DNA of 64,000 nucleotides, taken from the NCBI GenBank assembly GCA_016716225.1, contig JADJWT010000001.1, positions 1,364,001 through 1,428,000 of the forward strand. Direction: 5' to 3'. A program made the translations under genes and the position numbers. This DNA is from Ignavibacteriota bacterium. Its GTDB lineage: Bacteria; Bacteroidota; Ignavibacteria; Ignavibacteriales; Melioribacteraceae. Below the pieces are notes generated by a model. The model had not been told where the DNA came from, did not search any database, and worked only from the letters and a program-made list of their open reading frames with translations. Below are positions 55,472 to 64,000 of this stretch, in pieces. Positions within the stretch are counted from its first letter, which is position 1; every line of letters starts with the position of its first letter.

Positions 55472-56557
55472 ATGAGTGAAAGAATTTATAACTTTAGTGC
55501 TGGACCAGCTATTTTACCGGAAGAAGTTTTAAAAGAAGCACAAGCAGATTTTTACAATTACAAAAATACTGGAATGTCTGTGATGGAAATGAGTCACCGT
55601 TCCAAAGCTTATGAAGCAATTATTAAAACTGCGGAAGCCGATTTAAGAAAACTATTAAACATTGGAGATAATTATGCGGTGTTATTTTTGCAAGGTGGAG
55701 CAACACTTCAGTTTTCAATGGTTCCGCAAAATTTAATGCCTCCGGCAAAAAAAGCTGATTACATTCTTACTGGAGCTTGGGCTAAAAAAGCCGCTAAAGA
55801 AGCTAAGCGTGAAGGTACAGTTAATATTGCCGCTTCAACTGAAACAGAAAATTTTATTAGAATTCCTAAACAAAATGAATTGAAATTATCTTCCGATGCA
55901 TCTTATGTTCATTACACATCTAACAATACAATTTTCGGAACTCAATTTAAATATATTCCCGAAACTGGAAATATTCCCTTGGTTTGCGATACATCTTCGG
56001 ATATGCTGCACAACTATTTTGATGTAAATAAATTTGGATTAATTTATGCCGGCGCTCAAAAAAATATGGGACCTTCCGGAGTTGTTCTTGTAATTATTAG
56101 AAAAGATTTGCTTGAAAGAAGCAGCGATAATTTGCACACTTATATGAATTATAAAATTCATGTTGAAAATGAATCAATGTATAATACTCCAGCTACATTT
56201 GGAGTTTATATTATGGGATTGGTTTTTAAGTGGTTACTTAATCTTGGCGGACTTGAAGTTATGTATAATATGAATTTAGAGAAAGCCAACATTCTTTATG
56301 ATTATATGGATGAAAGTGATGGTTATTATAAAGGTACTGCAGTTAAAGAAGATAGATCTTTAATGAATGTTACATTTAGATTGCCAAGTGAAGAATTAGA
56401 GAAAAAAATTATTGCGGAAGCAACTGCAAAAGGTTTTTCCGGATTAAAAGGACATAGATCTGTTGGCGGATTAAGAGCATCAATTTATAATGCCTTTCCC
56501 AAAAAAGGTGTGGAAGAATTAGTTGAATTTATGAAGGATTTTAAAAAGAACAATTAA
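55472..56557 (+). CDS. serC: Phosphoserine aminotransferase (SerC)
   Basis: 361 residues; PLP enzyme making 3-phosphoserine from 3-phosphohydroxypyruvate. PLP lysine Lys197 in 'YAGAQKNMGPSGV'; 'NFSAGPAILPEEVL' at the start, 'FLQGGATLQFSM' for PLP phosphate, 'GLKGHRSVGGLRASIYNA' at the end. An AAGGAA site lies eight or nine bases before the ATG. No serA in the window. Confidence 0.97.
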   Translation: MSERIYNFSAGPAILPEEVLKEAQADFYNYKNTGMSVMEMSHRSKAYEAIIKTAEADLRKLLNIGDNYAVLFLQGGATLQFSMVPQNLMPPAKKADYILTGAWAKKAAKEAKREGTVNIAASTETENFIRIPKQNELKLSSDASYVHYTSNNTIFGTQFKYIPETGNIPLVCDTSSDMLHNYFDVNKFGLIYAGAQKNMGPSGVVLVIIRKDLLERSSDNLHTYMNYKIHVENESMYNTPATFGVYIMGLVFKWLLNLGGLEVMYNMNLEKANILYDYMDESDGYYKGTAVKEDRSLMNVTFRLPSEELEKKIIAEATAKGFSGLKGHRSVGGLRASIYNAFPKKGVEELVEFMKDFKKNN

Positions 56558-56563
56558 AATAAT

Positions 56564-56992
56564 ATGAAAAATTGTAAAAATATTTTTTCTATCATAATAT
56601 TACTTAGCGTTTGGGCTTGTTCTAGCAAGCCCGAACCTAAACTTGAACTATTTAGTCCGGAAGCGTTTGCATTCGAAGTTGATAATTCTTGGGAAGTTAA
56701 TGCTACAGTTAATGCAAAAGGATTCGCCCAAAATATTGAAGAAAATAAATCTAATATAAACCTATTTTATAAAGTTGATTTGGTTACGACGGAGAATGAT
56801 ACAATCAAATCAATTTTCGATAAAAATATTTTACTAAATGAAAAAAAAGAAATATCCGATTTACAATTAGAAGCACAAATTGAATTGGATTCAACATTCG
56901 CGGTTGGAAATTATAATTTGGTTTTTATTGTCAGCGATGAAATTTCCAAACAAACAAAAACAATAAATATTCCTTTTAATTTAGAAAAATAA
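56564..56992 (+). CDS. Small lipoprotein of unknown function
   Basis: 142 residues; lipoprotein signal ending 'LLSVWACSSK'. The mature part is an acidic, beta-rich single domain ('WEVNATVNAKGFAQN', 'YKVDLVTTENDT', 'FAVGNYNLVFIVSD') that looks Ig-like, but I recognise no family. Starts six bases after serC and may be co-transcribed. Confidence 0.7.
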   Translation: MKNCKNIFSIIILLSVWACSSKPEPKLELFSPEAFAFEVDNSWEVNATVNAKGFAQNIEENKSNINLFYKVDLVTTENDTIKSIFDKNILLNEKKEISDLQLEAQIELDSTFAVGNYNLVFIVSDEISKQTKTINIPFNLEK

Positions 56993-57075
56993 TTTTTCCA
57001 AAGAAAACCAATCTAAAATTACTGATGGTTTTCGTATTGATGTTGTACTTCTCAAAAATAAAATGGAGGTGCAAA

Positions 57076-57603
57076 ATGTTATACGAAAAATTTATCAGAC
57101 TCGTAGAAGATCATGCAGATTCGATAACCAAAGAATGGATTAAAGAAGTAAAATCAAATCCATCAACATTTGGTTATAGAAAAGTTGATAATGAAATTCT
57201 TAAAACAAGAATTCATAATGTTTACCGCAGACTAGGTGTATGGATTATGAATGCAGATCCAACTGATGCAAATACAGCAGAATTTTTTATTGATCTTGGT
57301 AGACAGAGAGCTGCAGAAAATCTAAAAAATAGTGAAGTAATATTTGCTTTAATTTTAGCTCGCGTTGTTTTGTGGCGTTATATATTAAATCATGGAATAA
57401 TACATTCAAGTTTGGAACTTCATCAATGTTTAGGATTTTATCAGCAGTTAAATAATTTTTTTGATAAAGCTGCATATTATGTTGCTGTTGGATATGAAAG
57501 TCTGCATTCAGTAGAACAAGAGAAAATGAAACAAGAAAAATTTGTTGATAAAACCGTAAAAGGAATTACGAATTGGTTTATTAAAACAAAAGAAATTAAA
57601 TAG
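57076..57603 (+). CDS. RsbRD N-terminal-like sensor domain protein
   Basis: 175 residues from ATG 57076, preceded by a perfect GGAGGT (57065-57070), the best ribosome site in the window; an in-frame ATG at 57025 would add 17 poor residues. All-helical: 'LYEKFIRLVEDHADSITKEW', 'YRRLGVWIM', 'RQRAAENLKNSEVIFALILA' and 'LHQCLGFYQQLNNFFDKAAYY'. This fits the RsbRD_N (globin-like stressosome sensor) domain without an STAS partner. Assignment by pattern only. Confidence 0.62.
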   Translation: MLYEKFIRLVEDHADSITKEWIKEVKSNPSTFGYRKVDNEILKTRIHNVYRRLGVWIMNADPTDANTAEFFIDLGRQRAAENLKNSEVIFALILARVVLWRYILNHGIIHSSLELHQCLGFYQQLNNFFDKAAYYVAVGYESLHSVEQEKMKQEKFVDKTVKGITNWFIKTKEIK

Positions 57604-57673
57604 AATTTATTTTAAGAAAGAGTTTTCATTATATTTTTACAACAAAATCGTATCTATAAAAAAGTTAAATGTA

Positions 57674-58798
57674 ATGAAAATTTTAATTGCTCCGGATAAA
57701 TTTAAAGACTCACTTACTTCTCAGCAAGTTTGCGATGGAATAGAAAATGGAATTAAAAATATTTCATCCAAAATAAAAATTGCTAAAATCCCTTTAGCTG
57801 ATGGCGGCGAAGGTTCTCTAACAGTTTTAGAAAAAATTATTCCATTTAAAAAAACTTATCTAACGGTTGCAAACCCAAAATTTAAAACAATAAAAACTTA
57901 TTACGGAATTTATAAAAAATCTGCTTATATAGAACTTGCATTAACTTCCGGTCTGCAATTACTTAAAAAGAAAGATAGAAATCCAATGTTTACAACTTCC
58001 TATGGAACCGGAGAAATTATTTTAGATGCAATTTCAAAAGGAGTAAAAAGAATTTTTCTTTTTGTTGGAGGAAGTGCAACAAATGATGCGGGAATTGGAA
58101 TTGCATCAGCTTTGGGTTATTTATTTAAAGATGAGCATGGAAAAATTCTAAAACCGATTGGTAAAAATTTAACTCACATAAAATCAATAGAGAACACAAA
58201 TAAAGTAACTTTTGATAAGATCGAATTTATAATTCTGACCGATGTAGAAAATAATTTATTTGGTAAAAATGGTGCGTCATATATTTACGCAAAACAAAAA
58301 GGAGCTAATGATTCTGAAATTATTGAATTGGACAAAGGTTTAAGAAATTTTTCAAAAGTAGTTAAAAATAATTTAGGAATTAACATTTCTAAAATTAAAG
58401 GCGGAGGAGCTGCCGGAGGAATTGCTGCGGGACTAAATGCATTTTGTGATGCAAAAATTTTTAGCGGGATAGAAACCGTTATGAATTTATTGAAAATTGA
58501 GAAACAAATACTAAATGCAGATTTAATAATAACTGGCGAAGGTTTTTTTGACAAGCAAACTCTAAAAGGAAAAGTAGTAAATGGAATTATTGATATTTGT
58601 AACAAGCATAACAAACCAATCGGAGTTATTTGCGGTGATACAAATCTAAAGCAAAAAGATTTTAATAAGTTGAAATTGAAATTTGTCAAAACAATTAAAA
58701 CAAAAGAAATCTCAAAAAAAAATGCAATGGAAAATGCATCAAAATATTTAGTAGGAATAAGTGAAGAATTAATGATTGATAAATTAAATTTAGACTAA
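57674..58798 (+). CDS. Glycerate kinase (GlxK/GarK type)
   Basis: 374 residues. 'KILIAPDKFKDSLTSQQVCD' and 'IPLADGGEGSLTVL' at the N-terminus, 'FVGGSATNDAGIGIASALGY' and 'GGGAAGGIAAGLNAFCDA' in the core, 'DLIITGEGFFDKQTLKGKVV' near the end: the two-domain class I glycerate kinase. Phosphorylates glycerate with ATP. It may connect to the nearby serC. Convergent with hutH. Confidence 0.95.
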   Translation: MKILIAPDKFKDSLTSQQVCDGIENGIKNISSKIKIAKIPLADGGEGSLTVLEKIIPFKKTYLTVANPKFKTIKTYYGIYKKSAYIELALTSGLQLLKKKDRNPMFTTSYGTGEIILDAISKGVKRIFLFVGGSATNDAGIGIASALGYLFKDEHGKILKPIGKNLTHIKSIENTNKVTFDKIEFIILTDVENNLFGKNGASYIYAKQKGANDSEIIELDKGLRNFSKVVKNNLGINISKIKGGGAAGGIAAGLNAFCDAKIFSGIETVMNLLKIEKQILNADLIITGEGFFDKQTLKGKVVNGIIDICNKHNKPIGVICGDTNLKQKDFNKLKLKFVKTIKTKEISKKNAMENASKYLVGISEELMIDKLNLD

Positions 58799-58801
58799 TA
58801 A

Positions 58802-60370
58802 TTAAAATAGTTTCACTTTATTTTCAACAGATTTTAATAGCGAATTATCTTTAACAATTTTCAAAACTTTTTGAATATCAATATGCAATTCTCTATCATG
58901 ATTTAAAGGTTTTACAACTTCTCTAATTTTTTTATAAGCCGCGGAAGTTCCAACTCCACATTTTAAAGGTTTAAGAAATTCAATTCCTTGGGATGCAACA
59001 AGCATTTCAATGGCAATTACAGTTTGTACATTTTGCAAAATTTGATAACATTTTCTAGATGCAATTGATCCCATTGAATTGTGATCTTCTTGATTTGCTG
59101 AAGTTGGAATCGAATCAACACTTGCTGGATGTGATAAAGTTTTATTTTCGGAAACTAATGAGGCAGCGGTATATTGAGCAATCATAAAGCCAGAATTGAG
59201 TCCGCCGTTTTTTGTTAAAAATCTTGGCAAGTTACTAAGCTGACCATTGACTAATCTTTCTATTCTTCTTTCGGAAACATTTGCAATTTCTGAAAGTGCA
59301 ATTGCCATAAAATCCATTGCCAAAGCCATTGGTTGTCCGTGAAAATTTCCACCTTCAATATGATCACCTTCTGCCGGAAAAATTAAAGGATTATCATTTG
59401 CTGAATTCAACTCAATTTCAACTTTTGAACAAACATAATTAATTGCATCTTTTGAAGCGCCATGAATTTGCGGAATACATCTGAGCGAATATGAATCTTG
59501 AACGCGTGTATCATTTTCTAAATGTGATTTTCTGATTTCACTATTCTTAATTAGCGCAAGCATATTTTTTGCAGTATTTATTTGTCCATCAAACGGGCGC
59601 AAATTGTGTAAACGTAAATCGTAAGCTTTATCTGTTGCGCGTAAAGCTTCGTGACTTAACGCCGCACTTATATCAGCTTGCATCGCTAATTTTTTCGCTT
59701 GAATTGAAATGAATGCCGCAAATGCAGTCATCATTTGTGTTCCGTTAACTAAAGCTAAACCTTCTTTTGCTCCTAATTTTATTGGAGTTAAATTAAACTT
59801 TTTTAATAAATTTTTTGTTGAAACCGGTTTTGTAAAATTTGTTGTTTCACAATTTACAAAATTAAATTTTTGCGATTTTCCTTTTCCAATTAATGAAAGC
59901 ACCAAATGTGAAAGCGGAGCCAAATCGCCGCTTGAGCCTACGGATCCTTGCGATGGAATAACCGGAATAATATTGTTATTTATAAATTCTAACAAAAGTT
60001 CTAAAGTTGTAAGCTTAATACCAGAATAACCTTTTGCTAAAGCGTTTGCACGAAGAAGCATCATAATTTTAATTATAAATGGAGGAAGATTTTCTCCAAC
60101 GCCGGCAGCATGACTTACAATTAAATTTTCTTGCAGTTTTTCTAAATCATTCTTGGAAATTTTTACATTTGAAAACTCACCAAATCCAGTAGTTACACCG
60201 TAAATTACTTGGTCTTCTTCAATCCATTTATCAATTAATTTTCTAGTTTTTATAACATTTCGTTTTGATTCTTCACTTAATATAACTTGCGGATTTTCAT
60301 TTAAGAAGAATTCAATTTTCTCTAAAGTTAATGTGTTTCCATCAATTACTAACTTTTTATTTCTTACCAT
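58802..60370 (-). CDS. hutH: Histidine ammonia-lyase (HutH)
   Basis: 522 residues. Deaminates histidine to urocanate with the self-made MIO cofactor. The cofactor triad is Ser146-Ser147-Gly148 in 'GSVGSSGDLAPLSHL', Ser replacing the usual Ala, an allowed variant of the family pattern. 'YGVTTGFGEFSNV' (catalytic Tyr57 region) and 'VSHAAGVGENLPP' favour histidine over aromatic substrates. No hutU, hutI or hutG is nearby. The gene start overlaps the hflX 3' end by 14 bases. Confidence 0.92.
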   Translation of the reverse strand: MVRNKKLVIDGNTLTLEKIEFFLNENPQVILSEESKRNVIKTRKLIDKWIEEDQVIYGVTTGFGEFSNVKISKNDLEKLQENLIVSHAAGVGENLPPFIIKIMMLLRANALAKGYSGIKLTTLELLLEFINNNIIPVIPSQGSVGSSGDLAPLSHLVLSLIGKGKSQKFNFVNCETTNFTKPVSTKNLLKKFNLTPIKLGAKEGLALVNGTQMMTAFAAFISIQAKKLAMQADISAALSHEALRATDKAYDLRLHNLRPFDGQINTAKNMLALIKNSEIRKSHLENDTRVQDSYSLRCIPQIHGASKDAINYVCSKVEIELNSANDNPLIFPAEGDHIEGGNFHGQPMALAMDFMAIALSEIANVSERRIERLVNGQLSNLPRFLTKNGGLNSGFMIAQYTAASLVSENKTLSHPASVDSIPTSANQEDHNSMGSIASRKCYQILQNVQTVIAIEMLVASQGIEFLKPLKCGVGTSAAYKKIREVVKPLNHDRELHIDIQKVLKIVKDNSLLKSVENKVKLF

Positions 60371-61625
60371 TAAACAATCTCATAATTTGTTCATGAATTT
60401 GTTTCGAAGTTTTATATTCCAATGTAATTCCAAAATCATCATAAGTTGTTTTCAAATCATCAACAAGCGAATGAACTTTTGCAACTAAATTTCCTTTTGC
60501 GTGATCAGTGCGAATTTTGTTTGTAACAAAATTATGCTCATAAAATTCTAAGAAAATATTCTTAAGGCTTCCAATGTTTATTCCGCGCTCGGCAGAAATT
60601 ATAATGCAATTTGGAAAATGATTTTTCACGTAATCAATTTTACTTTTATCTTCTAAAGCATCTATTTTATTAAAGATTTTGATTGTGGGTTTATTTTTGC
60701 ATTCAAGACTTTCTAAAGTTTCTTCAACAACTTTTATGTGATCTTCAAAGAATGGATTTGTAATATCAATTACATGAAGAATTAAATCCGCTTCTTTTAC
60801 AACATTTAATGTACTTTTAAAAGATGCAACTAAATGATGTGGAAGTTTACGAATAAATCCAACAGTATCTGTAATTAGAATTTTTTTCTTCGGCGATAAT
60901 TCAAAAGAACGGGTTGTAGAATCTAAAGTTGCGAAAAGTTTATTCTCAGCAAGAACAGCGGCTTCAGTTAATAAATTTAGTAAAGTAGATTTTCCTGCAT
61001 TTGTATAACCGACTAAAGTTGTTTTAATTAATTCTTCTCTGCCCAAACTTTTTGTTTTTTGCTGAGATTCAATTTTCTTTAATTTATCTTTTAGTGCACT
61101 AATTCTGGTTCTGACAATTCGTCTATCAGTTTCAATTTGAGTTTCGCCGGGACCTTTAGTTCTAATCCCGCCGTATTGTTTGGATAAATGCGTCCATGCT
61201 CTTGTTAATCTTGGCAATAAATATTGAAGCTGGGCAAGCTCCACTTGAGTTTTAGCTTCATTAGTTTTGGCGTGTTGAGCAAAAATATCTAATATTAATC
61301 CCGATCGATCTACAACTTTTCTGTTTATTAATTTTTCCAAATTCCTTAATTGTGTCGGCGTTAAATCATCATCAAAAATAATTATAGTTATTTCATTCAT
61401 TTCCGCAAGTTCTGCAATTTCTTCAGCTTTGCCTTTGCCAATGTAAAATGCAGAATCCATTTTACTTTTATCTTGCACAATTTTCAGTATTGTTTCGGCT
61501 CCGGCAGTTTTCGTTAACATTTCCAGTTCAAGCAAATGTTCATCAATTCTATCATCGGATATTTCTCTTGTCTTAAGTGCAACAAGTATTGCTCTATCAA
61601 TAACTATTTGGGTGGTTTCTATCAT
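60357..61625 (-). CDS. hflX: GTPase HflX
   Basis: 422 residues. N-terminal HflX domain ('DSAFYIGKGKAEEI', 'LTPTQLRNLEKLINRKVVDR'), then 'YGGIRTKGPGETQIETDRR' and the G domain: P-loop 'GYTNAGKST', 'DTVGFIRKLPHHLVASFKST' (G3) and 'IKIFNKIDAL' (G4). Ribosome-binding GTPase that rescues or splits stalled ribosomes under stress. Starts three bases after the BatA-protein stop. Confidence 0.97.
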   Translation of the reverse strand: MIETTQIVIDRAILVALKTREISDDRIDEHLLELEMLTKTAGAETILKIVQDKSKMDSAFYIGKGKAEEIAELAEMNEITIIIFDDDLTPTQLRNLEKLINRKVVDRSGLILDIFAQHAKTNEAKTQVELAQLQYLLPRLTRAWTHLSKQYGGIRTKGPGETQIETDRRIVRTRISALKDKLKKIESQQKTKSLGREELIKTTLVGYTNAGKSTLLNLLTEAAVLAENKLFATLDSTTRSFELSPKKKILITDTVGFIRKLPHHLVASFKSTLNVVKEADLILHVIDITNPFFEDHIKVVEETLESLECKNKPTIKIFNKIDALEDKSKIDYVKNHFPNCIIISAERGINIGSLKNIFLEFYEHNFVTNKIRTDHAKGNLVAKVHSLVDDLKTTYDDFGITLEYKTSKQIHEQIMRLFNGKK

Positions 61626-61628
61626 AAA

Positions 61629-63698
61629 TTAATTTTGATTAAAATTCATTAAATCTTTTTTTGAACTTCGCGCAACAAACATTTCCAATAAAGCAATTAA
61701 AAATGCTAATAATAAAAATAATTTCCACAACTCGGTTCCGAATCTGGCATTTTTAATTTTGTTTAAATAATCTTCATTACTTTTAACAAAAGTAAAATTT
61801 TGATTAAATAACTTCTCATAAAAATATCTCAGTGAATCAATTTCAATTTTTCTTAAATCAGATTCATCCGGATTTAAATTTACATTAGCAAAATCCAATA
61901 ATTTTTTATTATTGTAAAATTTATAACTTCCGGAAATTTGTGTATTCCGAAATAGAAATTTATCGTTTTTTAAATTTTGCAAATTAATTTTTTCATCAAA
62001 GTTTGGCGCAATAATTTCAAGAACTGGAAAATTATATTTTCTTACATCCAATGGAATTATATCTCCTACAATAAAATTCTGGTTTTCTTGATTTGTTGTT
62101 GAATATAAAATAATTCGTGTGATAAGCGGTGCAAAAATACTTTTGATTGGAAAATTGCCCGATTGCAATTTGGGTGAAGTTGCAAACAAAATAATTTTAC
62201 CTTTTTGAAATTCGGTTTCACCCAAGAAAATATTTTCATTATTTAACTTTATAATTGAATTAAGTTTTTGATTATCAGTAAACTGTAAATACCTATAAAT
62301 ATTGGGTGATTCAATTTGTTGTTTATTTTTATCCGGAAATAAACTTTTGAACAATGGATGAGAAAAGTCAACAAAACCAAATTCTGCATAATTCAAATTT
62401 GTATTTTCTGTTGAAATATATTTTTGTACGGATTTTAAATTTATTTTTGCTAATAAAATATTGAATTTATTTATATCGGGATTATCATTTGGAAAAATCA
62501 CAACTTTTCCATTTGAAAGTAAATAATTGTGAATTTTATCAGTATTTATATTGCCAGATGTTACTATAAAAATTATATCAAAATTGTTAAGGGTTAAAAA
62601 TGCAATATTATTAATTGGCTTTTGTGTAATTTCAAATCGTTCTGAAGTACTTACCGATTTTATTGCAGAATTTAGAAATTGTATATCATCAACATTTTCA
62701 TATAAAAGTAGAATATTAATTTTATCAAGCACTTCAAAATTTAAATAACATGAATTATCTTCCACAAGATTATCATCTTCAAGCACAACTTTTGCTTCAA
62801 TTAAACCGGTTGATTTTAATGTAGTTTCAAAATCAACTTTATTCGTTTGGAAAGATGGAATAGAAATGTTTTTCTGTGAAACTCTTTCATTATTAACAAA
62901 AAGTGATAGGGATAAATTATCACCATTATTTTCAGAATAATTTGAAACATCAGCTGAAAAATTAAGGGATTTGTCAACTTCTATAATAGCATTATTCAGT
63001 ACCAAATTTGAAACAGAAAAATTATCTTCATGTTGTTCGGAAATATCAAACGAATATATTTTAATATTTTCATCCGAAGAAACAGAATCAATATTAAAAT
63101 AAAATGTATTTTTTTGAAAATCAGAAAAAACAAAAATTTCTTTATTAATATTTTGCGCTTTTGTTAAAATACTTTTTGCTTCCTCAATAGTTTTGCTTAA
63201 TGGTTTTGTTAATTGAGTAATTTTAATTTCTTCTAAAAATTTTAATGCAGTATTTTTATTCGTAGTATTTTTTACCGAATCTGAAGTGGTGATAAAATAA
63301 AAATCATTTCCTTCATCAATATTGGTAATTATTTCTTTAATTATTTTTTTACTCTGATTAAATTTTGTGCCCTTATCTGTAAGATACGTCATACTTAAAG
63401 AATTATCTAAAACAAAAATTGTGCTTGATTTTGCTGAAGCAGAACTGATAATGTTTGTACCTTCAAAAGTTGGTCTTGCAAAAGCTAAAACAAGTAAAAT
63501 GATTAGAAGAGTTCTTAGGAATAACAGCAGCCATTGTTTGATTTTTATTTTTTTAATTTTAGATTTTTGCAATTCTTTTAGAAAACTAACAGAACTGAAT
63601 TCAACTTTTTTAAGTTTTCTAAAATTCAACAAGTGAATTAAAATTGGAATTGAAGCAGCAAGTAAACCCAATAAAATTGCGGGATTTAGAAAAACCAT
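61629..63698 (-). CDS. BatA-type membrane protein with VWA-like domain
   Basis: 689 residues. N-terminal BatA domain with two helices ('PAILLGLLAASIPILIHLLNF', in part, and 'WLLLFLRTLLIILLVLAFARP'), a von Willebrand A-like module with the MIDAS-like 'FVLDNSLSMTYL', an Ig-like region, a class I glutamine-amidotransferase-like segment ('FEVLDKINILLLYENVDD') and a final membrane helix ('WKLFLLLAFLIALLEMFVARS'). Family usually works with AAA+ MoxR and other Bat proteins; none is seen in this window. Function unknown. Confidence 0.85.
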   Translation of the reverse strand: MVFLNPAILLGLLAASIPILIHLLNFRKLKKVEFSSVSFLKELQKSKIKKIKIKQWLLLFLRTLLIILLVLAFARPTFEGTNIISSASAKSSTIFVLDNSLSMTYLTDKGTKFNQSKKIIKEIITNIDEGNDFYFITTSDSVKNTTNKNTALKFLEEIKITQLTKPLSKTIEEAKSILTKAQNINKEIFVFSDFQKNTFYFNIDSVSSDENIKIYSFDISEQHEDNFSVSNLVLNNAIIEVDKSLNFSADVSNYSENNGDNLSLSLFVNNERVSQKNISIPSFQTNKVDFETTLKSTGLIEAKVVLEDDNLVEDNSCYLNFEVLDKINILLLYENVDDIQFLNSAIKSVSTSERFEITQKPINNIAFLTLNNFDIIFIVTSGNINTDKIHNYLLSNGKVVIFPNDNPDINKFNILLAKINLKSVQKYISTENTNLNYAEFGFVDFSHPLFKSLFPDKNKQQIESPNIYRYLQFTDNQKLNSIIKLNNENIFLGETEFQKGKIILFATSPKLQSGNFPIKSIFAPLITRIILYSTTNQENQNFIVGDIIPLDVRKYNFPVLEIIAPNFDEKINLQNLKNDKFLFRNTQISGSYKFYNNKKLLDFANVNLNPDESDLRKIEIDSLRYFYEKLFNQNFTFVKSNEDYLNKIKNARFGTELWKLFLLLAFLIALLEMFVARSSKKDLMNFNQN

Positions 63699-63725
63699 TA
63701 AATATCCAATTCTTTAAAAAAGAAT

Positions 63726-64000
63726 TTAGTAAATCTTTTTAATTTGCGCACCACGAAAATAGTGCAGTAAAATTTCATCAAAACGAAAACCTTTTTCACC
63801 CATAACGGCAGCTCCGATTTGGCATAAGCCAACTCCGTGTCCCCAGCCGGCTCCAACCAATTTAAAACTTTTTGGAATATTATTTTCAATTCCACCTTTT
63901 TCAATATAAAACGCAGAACTGTATAAATGTGAATGTGAAAGTAGTTTTCTAATTTCCAATTCTTTGCCGACAATTAATGTTTTTAGTGTGCCGATAATTT
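63726..64000 (-). CDS. SpoIID/LytB-domain protein, C-terminal end (5' part outside the window)
   Basis: The minus-strand frame is open to the window edge and ends at 63726. The visible 91 residues carry the C-terminal signature of SpoIID: 'VGAGWGHGVGLCQIGAAVM' (catalytic/active-site region) and 'ILLHYFRGAQIKKIY'. SpoIID-type proteins are lytic transglycosylases acting on peptidoglycan stem-free glycan strands; outside endospore formers they are called LytB-domain proteins. Function here is inferred. An overlapping frame from 63973 to 63698 is a shadow. Confidence 0.88.
   Translation of the reverse strand, partial: IIGTLKTLIVGKELEIRKLLSHSHLYSSAFYIEKGGIENNIPKSFKLVGAGWGHGVGLCQIGAAVMGEKGFRFDEILLHYFRGAQIKKIY

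Noticed and set aside
63698..63973. 91-codon minus-strand frame overlapping the SpoIID end
   Set aside because: The adjacent frame ending at 63726 carries the SpoIID signature; this one has only fragments of it out of phase.
1..64000. tRNA, rRNA, CRISPR, insertion sequence or prophage
   Set aside because: I found no cloverleaf-like sequence, no regularly spaced direct repeats and no transposase, integrase or phage gene.

Overview
This 64 kb window is AT-rich (about 30 percent G+C by eye). It looks like a chromosome segment from the Bacteroidota/Chlorobiota side of the bacterial tree, most likely an Ignavibacteria-type organism. The evidence is a short (about 286 residue) primary sigma factor, a type IX secretion sorting tail of the 'YQNYPNPFN' kind, many short Cys-lipoprotein signal peptides, a TonB receptor/DUF4249 pair and NlpE/META and BatA proteins. 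I see no tRNA, rRNA, CRISPR array, prophage or transposase.

Layout. 1-6269 (minus) is one enormous gene, cut by the window edge. It has at least 2089 codons and joins a class I/II PLP-aminotransferase-like region to a C-terminal PEP-carboxykinase/HPr-kinase-like P-loop region. Divergent from it is rpoD (6684-7544) with a good promoter and terminator. 7816-14540 holds a complete trp operon, EGDCFBA, preceded by a ribosome-type attenuator: a Trp-rich leader peptide and an intrinsic terminator. After a VOC-like lipoprotein, 15692-22363 is a surface CotH-kinase / HlyD adaptor / VTC / DUF4956 operon. Then come a prolyl oligopeptidase, PhoH, a succinate-semialdehyde-dehydrogenase-type gene split by a one-base frameshift, NhaA, a CoA-binding protein and Tag.

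30082-39561 (minus) is a tight nine-gene run: PNGase F-like protein, sialidase, polysaccharide deacetylase, NlpE/META lipoprotein, LamG-like/OmpA protein, GH32 enzyme, sugar porter, PfkB kinase and a methyltransferase. It suggests stripping and use of host or algal glycans and fructans. 39781-51646 has small housekeeping and conserved genes, a TonB-receptor/DUF4249 pair, a GH43-like enzyme, alaS, OsmC and DUF2203.

51760-53497 is a decaying thioredoxin-type lipoprotein gene that has lost its CxxC segment. 53578-58798 holds DUF1015, a four-helix-bundle (23S rRNA IVP-like) gene inserted between hairpin repeats, serC, a small lipoprotein, an RsbRD-N protein and glycerate kinase. DUF1015, serC and glycerate kinase suggest serine/glycerate metabolism. 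58802-64000 (minus) carries hutH, hflX, a BatA/VWA protein and the 3' end of a SpoIID-like gene.

Scattered between genes are four families of palindromic or degenerate repeats: the 'TAATCTTACTCTTA' family, which also brackets the four-helix-bundle gene; an 'ACACGGATTTTTATGAT' palindrome; an 'ATTCGTGAATTAGTGGC' palindrome; and a GTGAAA-like tandem. These, together with the giant fusion protein and the trp attenuator, are the parts most worth following up. All functional calls are by reading motifs; no database search was run.
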